A DNA stretch of 33,432 bases. Origin: Cytophagales bacterium. GTDB taxonomy: Bacteria; Bacteroidota; Bacteroidia; Cytophagales; Spirosomataceae. The notes beneath the pieces were generated by a model that saw only the letters and a program-made list of their open reading frames with translations, made no database searches and was not told where the DNA came from. How positions within the stretch are numbered: the stretch's first letter is position 1; each line of letters begins with the position of its first letter. The position numbers and the translations under genes are program-made. The stretch covers positions 1 through 33,432 of the forward strand of contig JANSYO010000046.1 in assembly GCA_024742395.1 (NCBI GenBank), given 5' to 3'. Positions 27,601 through 33,432 of the stretch are shown here, piece by piece.

Positions 27601-27973
27601 AGGGACCAGGTCTCCCTCCTGCCCCCGAAGCATTGGTAATATCTTGAAAATGAAGATCGCCATTATTTAAGTAGAGCTTGTTTTCACTCATATTGGCCGT
27701 AAAATAGATATCCTCCAGCCCGTCTCCATTAAAATCTGCAGTGGCCACACCTCCGCCATTATAAAAATACTCATACATCAGAATATTCGTATTTAGGCCT
27801 TCAGTAAGCTTGTTTTGAAAGTTAATATTTGTGTGTGTCGGATAAAGAAGCGTAAACATTTTATCCTCGCCCTCTGAAGACTGCTCTTCCTGAGGTGCAG
27901 AATTGCAAGCCCAAAAAGCTAAAAATATAAATGGACAATAGAAGAGTAAAAGACGCTTGATTGATCGGTTCAT
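24662..27973 (-). CDS. Large CRTAC1-type lipoprotein, two FG-GAP propellers around an ASPIC/UnbV domain
   Basis: This 1103-residue lipoprotein has a signal with lipobox LAFWAC (Cys23) and then NSAPQEE. The first propeller (about 70-510) has seven FG-GAP/VCBS loops (ADFNGDGLEDIYF near 79, VDINNDGRLDIYL, LDADNDGDLDML, SDFNDDGLLDFYV, ADYNNDGLTDIF, ADFDNDGWKDLYI, ADLDNDGDLDIVV). An ASPIC/UnbV domain spans about 520-606. A second propeller of about seven repeats (GDINNDGLEDFFVGG near 661 onward) fills the rest. These loops usually bind calcium. It follows susD after a strong terminator; a TACATTTA box 8 bases before the ATG may be a weak promoter. It is probably surface-exposed; ligand unknown. 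Confidence 0.88.
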   Translation of the reverse strand: MNRSIKRLLLFYCPFIFLAFWACNSAPQEEQSSEGEDKMFTLLYPTHTNINFQNKLTEGLNTNILMYEYFYNGGGVATADFNGDGLEDIYFTANMSENKLYLNNGDLHFQDITNASGAGGRPGPWKTGVSVVDINNDGRLDIYLCYSGSMPAEKRTNQLFVNQGNNKAGIPEFKEAAAEYGLASTAYSNQAYFLDADNDGDLDMLLLNHNPKNLPILNEAGTRQMLRKDDKEMGLRFYKQTNGRFADETVGSGINGSALSYGLGLGISDFNDDGLLDFYVSNDYSVPDYLYYNIGNGRFINKLESAIGHTSQFSMGNDVADYNNDGLTDIFTLDMLPEDNKRQKLLLAPDNFNKFDQNFRSGFYYQYMRNMLQQNNGNGTFSEIGQQLGVSNTDWSWSSLLADFDNDGWKDLYISNGYFKDFTNLDFIKYMDDFVAQKGRLNREDVLEIIKHMPASNVVNYMYKNNNGKGFLNMTSSWGMNEPSNSNGAAYADLDNDGDLDIVVNNINQAAFVYRNDTQSNFLKCELKGSKENLNGLGSKIEIRVNGKKQFAEQNPYRGYQSAVSNKIHFGLGKEVRVDSLIITWPDNKQQVVVNIKANETIQLDYAQASMSFKKSENFRPLFVETNEIAFSHNARNVRDFDRQSLLINELSFEGPCLAKGDINNDGLEDFFVGGGMGKTGTLYLQDKNGTFKISNFPSTSQLEESAAKFADVNQDGFKDLYIAAGGYHDLKKEDSRLQDHLYLNDGKGNFKESVNALPEMKTATAAISFTDFDNDGDLDVFVGGRSVPGSYPEIPRSYLLVNDGKGAFTDKTLDLAPELGYIGMVTDASWSDLDKNGTDELILVGEWMPITVFEKEKGKFKVNSKKYFGKEYFGWWNCLTISDLNKDGFPDILAGNMGLNTQFKVSDKEPAELHASDFDQNGSIDPIFSYYIQGKTYPYLTRDELVDQLPKFKTQFNTFESYSTTTLDKILTKNDLENALYFKATEMKTSFFLSNGKGSLTEISLPAEVQYAPIYTIEVLDFDNDGHSDVFLTGNNHHTKLRFGNFDANKGILLKGDSKDFNYVNQRVSGFNLHGDVRSSLYINDKLILGINGGGIKTYKVN

Positions 27974-27987
27974 TATGTTATAAATGT

Positions 27988-28024
27988 AAAAAAAATCTAT
28001 CCCATTTCTCAGGGATAGATTTTT
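27988..28024 (-). terminator. Strong intrinsic terminator after susCD
   Basis: AAAAATCTATCCC (27991-28003) pairs with GGGATAGATTTTT (28012-28024) around an 8-base loop. On the minus strand the stem runs into eight T. It lies between the susD stop and the CRTAC1 lipoprotein start, so it would end or reduce transcription after susD. Confidence 0.85.
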
Positions 28025-28047
28025 ACAAATTAATCTTTAACAAGATA

Positions 28048-29925
28048 CTAATAGCCCGGATTCTGTTTCAACAGATTGTTTCTGTTTATTTCATCACGAG
28101 TCAGTACTCTATAGTACATCTTGTCATCCCATTTACGGGTTTCGTTGGTAGTTTCATCTACCACAGTATACTTGTATGTATACACCGATGGGTCATATCG
28201 GTAAGGTACATGAGGTGTTGCTCCAGGTTTCAAAGTGGCTTTGATATCAATTGCTTTGATACCTCGGCCAAGGGTTGTAGGGGCAATCATCCAACGTCTG
28301 GCATCGTGGTATCGATGCTCTTCGTAGGCCAATTCTACACGTCTTTCATTTATGATTCTATTCCAAAGATCAGTGCCTGAATCTGTAATAGCTGGCATAC
28401 CAGCTCTAAAACGCAGTTTATTAATCCATTCTCTTGCAGAGGCCTCATCTCCGGTTTTAAATGCCGCTTCGGCATAGCTTAACACCATTTCGGTTACTCT
28501 GATAAATGGCCATGGGATTACCTGAGCATTTGACTGGTTATCAGCGATGCCAGGGTCTGCATCAATAAACTTGTGCGTATAGTAATGTGTTCTCGTACCA
28601 TTCCAGTCTTCTATTTGCGACTTACGGGTATCAATACCATTGATCACCCCACCCTTTCCGTCATCATAAAAGCCAGTTTGAATTTGATTGGCAGGGTCTA
28701 ATGGTGCTACGTCGGCCGGTCTTGGCTTCCAGTCGGCACCATCATAAAGAACGGTAGCCGCAAAACGAGGATCACGATTTGTATAAGGTGCACTTGCATG
28801 CTCAGGATTGTTCCAGTCAAACTTAGAACCATCCATCATTTCGTAATCATCCACAAGCTGCTGAATCGGGGTGTTACCTGCCCAGTTGTGATAACCATTA
28901 GGTCCGTTATTGATACCATAATGAATACCTCCTAATGGCCAGTTATCTTCTTGGGTATATAATGGCGTATGAGTACGCTCAAAAATCAACTCGGCTTCGG
29001 CAGCTGGGTCTCCAATGGCAGAACGCCCTCCCATAGCAATAGACTTATAGTTTGCCTGCCCTTCACTAGGGGAAACAGGAGCCGAAAGGTTTAATTTATA
29101 CCCAGCCGCTTCATCCAGAACAGCCTTTGCCGCATTTTTTGCCGCAGCATAACGTGCCGTCTGATCACCTGAGGTATAAGCTACTAGAGCTATATCAGAA
29201 TAACCAGCCAATGTAGGCGACTTTGCGGCAGCTTTTGATGCATCGTGTAAATCGCTGGCAGCATAAAGTAATACCCTGGCTTTTAGTGCCATTGCTGCTA
29301 GCTTAGAAGCACGACCCGGGATTCTGGTTTTCCCATCAAGCATAGTGGCTGCTTTATCCAGATCTGCTACTATGAAATTCACACACTCCTCGTAGGTATT
29401 TCGAGCTATGTTGTAATCCTCGTCTAAACCATATGGTCTATCAATTAAAGGAATACCGCCATAAAAACGTAGCAACTGCTGATAGTAGTAAGCTCTCAGG
29501 AAATGAGCTTCTCCCATTAGCCTTTCTTTTAATTCATCATCATCAAAAGCTGCATCAGGAAGATTCTGAATAGCTGTATTGGCCTGTCTGATAGCCAAAT
29601 ACATGGTACCCCATTCGTAAGTTCCACTAACCCAAGCTACGTTGGCAGGACTTTCAGATCCTTCAGTAAACGTGTTTATGTTACGTCCTGAGTGCGTAAA
29701 CATTGCTTCATCTGTGTATGCTGCTAAGGCTTGCTCTTCAAAACCACCGTATCCTAAAAAGGAATAGATATTGAAAACGAAAGCTTCAGAAAGCGGACCA
29801 TCTGCCCATGTAGCATCACTTGAAATTTTATCTAAAGGCCTGGTATTTAGAAAGTCTGTGTCACATGAGAAGCTTAATGCAATCAATGCGACCAATAGGC
29901 CTATTTTCTGTTTTATATTCTTCAT
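28048..29925 (-). CDS. susD: RagB/SusD family outer-membrane lipoprotein
   Basis: This 625-residue surface lipoprotein caps the SusC channel and binds the imported nutrient. The ATG at 29925 starts a clean lipoprotein signal (MKNIKQKIGLLVALIALSFS, Cys21), followed by DTDFLNTRPLDKIS, the usual SusD N-terminus. Further TPR-like and SusD motifs are seen: GEAHFLRAYYYQQLLRFYGG, then VTEMVLSYAEAAF, WINKLRFRAGMPAI and INERRVELAYEEHRYHDARR. The frame is open four codons further to a TTG. It starts 12 bases after the susC stop. The name is by family; the ligand need not be starch. Confidence 0.93.
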   Translation of the reverse strand: MKNIKQKIGLLVALIALSFSCDTDFLNTRPLDKISSDATWADGPLSEAFVFNIYSFLGYGGFEEQALAAYTDEAMFTHSGRNINTFTEGSESPANVAWVSGTYEWGTMYLAIRQANTAIQNLPDAAFDDDELKERLMGEAHFLRAYYYQQLLRFYGGIPLIDRPYGLDEDYNIARNTYEECVNFIVADLDKAATMLDGKTRIPGRASKLAAMALKARVLLYAASDLHDASKAAAKSPTLAGYSDIALVAYTSGDQTARYAAAKNAAKAVLDEAAGYKLNLSAPVSPSEGQANYKSIAMGGRSAIGDPAAEAELIFERTHTPLYTQEDNWPLGGIHYGINNGPNGYHNWAGNTPIQQLVDDYEMMDGSKFDWNNPEHASAPYTNRDPRFAATVLYDGADWKPRPADVAPLDPANQIQTGFYDDGKGGVINGIDTRKSQIEDWNGTRTHYYTHKFIDADPGIADNQSNAQVIPWPFIRVTEMVLSYAEAAFKTGDEASAREWINKLRFRAGMPAITDSGTDLWNRIINERRVELAYEEHRYHDARRWMIAPTTLGRGIKAIDIKATLKPGATPHVPYRYDPSVYTYKYTVVDETTNETRKWDDKMYYRVLTRDEINRNNLLKQNPGY

Positions 29926-29937
29926 TCTTATTCTCAA

Positions 29938-32900
29938 TTAGAAAGTTAAACTTAAGCCCGTATTCAATACTCTGTTCTGAGGATAGTACTGACCACTACC
30001 TGAAGTAAATTCAGGATCAAACACCTTCTGTGCAGCCACAGTAAAGACATTCAGACCATTGGCAAAAATTCTAAAGTTTGAAATGCCCACTTTGTCCAAT
30101 AATGTATTTGGAAGGGTATATCCAATCTCTATATTCTTCAAACGGATATAGTCTTTGTTAAATAGGTAATAGGTATTTTGTCCATAATTACCCCCAGTGT
30201 AATAAGTATCTCCACGACTAGCCAAACGTGGATAAACACTGCTTGGATTATCAATAGACCAACGATTCTCGTAATCGTATTTCAGGTAATTACCAATATC
30301 ACCAGATTCTGTCTGAACTCTAATGGCAGCACCGGTGGCACCCTGAAGTAAGATAGCTAAATCGAAGTTCTTCCAGCTCAAGTCAAAAGTAGCACCGAAG
30401 TTAAATGTTGGAGTTCCGTTTTTATCAAACCTAACTCTGTCATCCCCGTCGATAATTCCATCATTATTATAGTCCACAAACTTCATATCACCCGGAAGTA
30501 ATTGACTTGTTACAGCACTGTAGTCTAATGGGTTGGCATCAATTTCCGCAGCATCTAAGAATACTCCATCATACAGATATACCAAAGGAGCTCCAATTGG
30601 GCTTCCTTCTTGTCTTTGATAGTCTGGTGCACCTGGTACTTCATCCATGAAGATGATTTTGTTCTTGGCAAAACCTCCGTTTACTCCTGCTCTGAAACGA
30701 ATGTTGTTTTTGGTACTTCCATTATAGCCCAAGGCAAATTCAAATCCTTTATTTTCAACAATACCTGCATTGACAGGAGGCAATAAAGAACTTATACCTG
30801 AAGAAGCGGGCGTTGAACCTGTCTTTTGGATAAGAATTTGATCTCTCTTATTCTTAAAATACTCAAGCGTTAGATCTATCTTGTTGTTCAAAAATCCGGC
30901 ATCTAAACCTACGTTCAAGTTATTCGCTCTTTCCCATGTAAAATTAGGGTTAGCTAATCTGGTCTCAGTTAGGGTATTAACCACCACATTATTTATTGGA
31001 TATTGACCAAAGCCATAAGTCGAGAGAAAGGCATACTCTTGAAGTGCACCATTATAGAATACTTGGTCATTACCCATTTGACCGAATGATCCCCTTAACT
31101 TCAAAAAGTCAAAACCATTGACATTAAAGAAGTCTTCTTCCGAAATGTTGTAGCCCAGCAAGATACCTGGGAAGAAACCAAATCTTCCGGACTCAGGAAA
31201 AATGTACGAACCGTCATATCTCCAAATAAACTCCGCAAGATACTTTTCCTTATAGTTGTATTGAGCACGACCGTAATATCCTAAACGTGCTCTTTCATAA
31301 GCACTCCCTCCAGTTTGTTGACCATCAGTACCTCCGGCAAAAATCTGATCTACAGCAGACGAAATGTAATTCCTTCTATAGGCCGAGAAGTTTTCACCTT
31401 CAAAGGTCTCACGGGTAACACCAGCTAAAACATTGATATTGTGCACAGTATTGAAAGACTTATCATAAGACAACATTGCTGTGGCATTTGTATTCAATGT
31501 TGATTCATAATATTGTCTTAATCTTGGATCAGTGAAATTTGATCTGATAGCTCCTTCTAAAACAGGCAAACCGTCAGCACCTAAAGTTGTTCCATCCCAG
31601 TTGTATAATGTCCATGGAGTCTGGAAAGTCTTGGTGACTCTGTTCTTCTTATCAATAGCCCCGGATAAAGTAAGTTTTAAGCCCTCAATCCAAGGATTGG
31701 TAATGTTCACTGATCCTTGAGCCTGAGTATAGTCCGTAGGATCATCTTGATAGCCAGTGGCATTGGTGGCCACAGCATATGGATTCTCCCCATTTTCAAT
31801 ATCAGGTCCTGGCAAACCATTTGGCCAAACTGCCGGTTCATTTGGACGTCCTCTCATCAGCATTCTGAAGATAGCTCCAGCCCCTACAGTAGGAAATCTT
31901 CTTTGCTCTCTTCTAACCATAATACCCAAACTAGTATTAATATACTTGTTAATGTTTGCATCAAGGTTAGTTCTGAAATTATACTGATTGTATTTGGTAG
32001 CAGAATTATTGTAAATGGCATCTTGAAAAACAGTCCCTAAGGAAGCCATATAGCGAATGGCATCTGTACCTCCTGAAATTTGAAGATTGTGACGGTTTTG
32101 AGGTGCCCAGTCTTTAAAAGTATCTCCATACCAATCAGTATCAGGATAGAACCAAGGGTCTGAATTTCCTGTTCTGTATCGCTCCACAAGATCAGCCGGA
32201 TAAGCAGAGTTAATTGTACTAACCCCTTCTGTAGGAGAATCATAAGTACCATTGGCTTTAATTGAGCTTGAAGCCGCTCCCCACTCATCTACAGGTACAG
32301 TTTTGTAAATGGGTAATTCATTCATAATACTCATGTATTCATAAGCATTTGACATTTGAGGAATGGTACCCGGTTGAGAGAAGCCTTGATTAAAATCATA
32401 AGAGATTGTTGGTTTTCCCGTCTTACCTCTTTTAGTGGTTACAAGTATGGCACCGTTTGCCGCTCTGGCTCCGTATATGGCTGCAGAGGCATCCTTAAGC
32501 ACTGAAATAGATTCAATATCTCTTGGATTTAAACGACCCAAACCACCTTCTCTGTCAGGAATACCATCAATCACAACCAATGGGGCACTGTTACCTAAAG
32601 TATTTGTACCACGAATGGAAATTGTTGCTCCATCATAACCCGGTTCCCCGCTTCCTTGAATAACAACTAAGCCTGGTAAACGACCTGAAAGTGAGTTAGA
32701 CATATCAACCGCAGGCGATTTAATGATATCTCCCCCTTTAATGGCTGATACCGCACCAGTTATTGTCACTTTTTTCTGTGTTCCATAACCTACTACCACT
32801 ACTTCTTCTAAAGTACTGGCATCCGGAACAAGCGACATGTTAATAACAGATTGGGTACCTACAACAACCTCTTGAGATTGGTAACCCACAAAGGAAAACA

Positions 32901-33171
32901 CAAGTACGGAATTTGCTCCTTGTACAGTTAAGGAGAATTTTCCATCCACATCGGTTACAGCACCATTGGTAGTACCTTTTTCTGTAACGTTTACTCCCGG
33001 CATGGTCACTCCGGTTTCATCAGATACAGTTCCAGTTACTTTTTGAGCTGCTTTAACCTGTAGAACAGTCAGCATCAGACAAAGGACCGCCAATAAACTT
33101 TTAGAAAAGAAATTCCTGCAAGTGTATTGTAGTATGCCTTTGTCTACTTTCATAGTAGATCTTTTTGTCAT
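29938..33171 (-). CDS. susC: SusC/RagA family TonB-dependent outer-membrane transporter
   Basis: This 1077-residue beta-barrel takes up a SusD-bound nutrient using TonB energy. Seen: a long N-terminal region with signal peptide (hydrophobic SLLAVLCLMLTVLQVKA, residues 25-41), a carboxypeptidase-regulatory-like domain (KVTGTVSDETGVTMPGVNV), TonB box VVVVGYG (124-130), a plug with SGRLPGLVVIQGSG, ISIRGTNTLG, PLVVIDGIP and IESISVLKDASAAIYGARAANG, and the terminal strand ending LNTGLSLTF with a final Phe. ATG 33171 is used; ATG 33153 is an alternative. It is followed by susD. The substrate is unknown; no glycoside hydrolase lies in the same operon. Confidence 0.95.
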   Translation of the reverse strand: MTKRSTMKVDKGILQYTCRNFFSKSLLAVLCLMLTVLQVKAAQKVTGTVSDETGVTMPGVNVTEKGTTNGAVTDVDGKFSLTVQGANSVLVFSFVGYQSQEVVVGTQSVINMSLVPDASTLEEVVVVGYGTQKKVTITGAVSAIKGGDIIKSPAVDMSNSLSGRLPGLVVIQGSGEPGYDGATISIRGTNTLGNSAPLVVIDGIPDREGGLGRLNPRDIESISVLKDASAAIYGARAANGAILVTTKRGKTGKPTISYDFNQGFSQPGTIPQMSNAYEYMSIMNELPIYKTVPVDEWGAASSSIKANGTYDSPTEGVSTINSAYPADLVERYRTGNSDPWFYPDTDWYGDTFKDWAPQNRHNLQISGGTDAIRYMASLGTVFQDAIYNNSATKYNQYNFRTNLDANINKYINTSLGIMVRREQRRFPTVGAGAIFRMLMRGRPNEPAVWPNGLPGPDIENGENPYAVATNATGYQDDPTDYTQAQGSVNITNPWIEGLKLTLSGAIDKKNRVTKTFQTPWTLYNWDGTTLGADGLPVLEGAIRSNFTDPRLRQYYESTLNTNATAMLSYDKSFNTVHNINVLAGVTRETFEGENFSAYRRNYISSAVDQIFAGGTDGQQTGGSAYERARLGYYGRAQYNYKEKYLAEFIWRYDGSYIFPESGRFGFFPGILLGYNISEEDFFNVNGFDFLKLRGSFGQMGNDQVFYNGALQEYAFLSTYGFGQYPINNVVVNTLTETRLANPNFTWERANNLNVGLDAGFLNNKIDLTLEYFKNKRDQILIQKTGSTPASSGISSLLPPVNAGIVENKGFEFALGYNGSTKNNIRFRAGVNGGFAKNKIIFMDEVPGAPDYQRQEGSPIGAPLVYLYDGVFLDAAEIDANPLDYSAVTSQLLPGDMKFVDYNNDGIIDGDDRVRFDKNGTPTFNFGATFDLSWKNFDLAILLQGATGAAIRVQTESGDIGNYLKYDYENRWSIDNPSSVYPRLASRGDTYYTGGNYGQNTYYLFNKDYIRLKNIEIGYTLPNTLLDKVGISNFRIFANGLNVFTVAAQKVFDPEFTSGSGQYYPQNRVLNTGLSLTF

Positions 33172-33228
33172 ACAACAAATAGTTTAAGGTGAATGTTATT
33201 CTTGCAGGCCGTCTAGGTAGTAGTGATA

Positions 33229-33236
33229 CAAATGTA
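33229..33236 (-). promoter_or_regulatory. Predicted -7 box of the susCD promoter
   Basis: The minus strand reads TACATTTG (full TAnnTTTG match), 57 bases before the susC ATG. No TTTG is seen at the -33 distance; instead a palindrome (33254-33267) lies there, starting 17 bases upstream of the -7 box. Confidence 0.5.
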
Positions 33237-33253
33237 GGAACTTTACTATAAAT

Positions 33254-33267
33254 CCATAGCACTATGG
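33254..33267. promoter_or_regulatory. 6-2-6 palindrome at the -33 position of the susC promoter
   Basis: CCATAG-CA-CTATGG is a perfect inverted repeat. Its position, where the -33 box should be, would suit an activator that replaces a weak -33 contact (inference). Confidence 0.4.
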
Positions 33268-33326
33268 CTAGATATTTTTGTCATATTTGCCCATTCCTTT
33301 CAAAGAAAACGCCTAATGATGTCTTT

Positions 33327-33343
33327 GTAAGTTACTAACTTAC
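33327..33343. promoter_or_regulatory. 17-bp perfect palindrome upstream of susC
   Basis: GTAAGTTA-C-TAACTTAC is a perfect 8-1-8 inverted repeat about 90 bases upstream of the -7 box. It is a good operator candidate for susC or for a gene beyond the right edge. The rest of 33172-33432 has no supported gene. Confidence 0.5.
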
Positions 33344-33432
33344 TCATTATACGTAGATTAAATTTGACAGGTAAAACCTATTGAAAAAATCAAATTTTAA
33401 ACTCAATCTTAAAATGCACAGGTCTGTAAATC

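Noticed and set aside
27961-28380. 139-codon plus-strand frame opposite the susD 3' end
   Set aside because: It crosses the terminator hairpin and the antisense of SusD; no motif supports it.
33414-33432. ATG near the right edge with a few open plus-strand codons
   Set aside because: Only six codons are visible, too little to call a divergent gene.

Overview
The window looks like a chromosomal stretch of a Bacteroidota bacterium, most likely a Cytophagales-type free-living member. Reasons: a SusC/SusD outer-membrane pair, lipoproteins with a charged residue run right after the lipobox cysteine, DUF4254 beside a glycosyltransferase, CRTAC1-type FG-GAP/ASPIC proteins, many genes without a Shine-Dalgarno sequence, and promoter-like TAnnTTTG (-7) boxes of the Bacteroidota type. 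No tRNA, rRNA, insertion sequence, phage gene or CRISPR array was seen.

Layout. 1-719 (-): 5' part of an arginine decarboxylase, cut by the window edge. 881-2323 (+): Mpl-type murein-peptide ligase. 2327-5306 (-): glycosyltransferase 9, DUF4254 protein and a Gfo/Idh/MocA oxidoreductase. 5430-8701 (+): PatB/MalY-type aminotransferase, aldo/keto reductase, DUF4056 protein. 8686-11065 (-): feoA-feoB ferrous iron uptake. 11255-13196 (+): exported M28 peptidase and exported sugar isomerase/epimerase-like protein. 13256-13381: two copies of a GC-rich palindromic repeat. 13449-20245 (-): nitroreductase, GlpD, exported LacZ beta-galactosidase, GalK. 20637-21644 (+): divergent LacI-family regulator. 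21630-33171 (-): SusC, SusD, a 1103-residue double-propeller CRTAC1 lipoprotein, a vanadium-haloperoxidase/PAP2-type lipoprotein and a second CRTAC1 protein with a C-terminal membrane anchor.

How the genes work together. galK and lacZ form a tight operon (3 bases apart) read away from lacI. Between them lie two copies of one LacI-type operator in inverted orientation, each placed between the -33 and -7 boxes of one of the two divergent promoters, so the LacI protein probably represses both itself and galK-lacZ. The galK leader also holds a terminator-like hairpin. The SusCD cluster is the most unusual part: a TonB-dependent uptake pair followed by a strong hairpin terminator and then three translationally coupled surface or envelope proteins (CRTAC1, haloperoxidase-like, CRTAC1). 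Its substrate and chemistry cannot be read from sequence alone. Two perfect palindromes upstream of susC are candidate regulator sites.

Limits: all calls rest on reading motifs and translated sequence by eye; no database search or folding was run.
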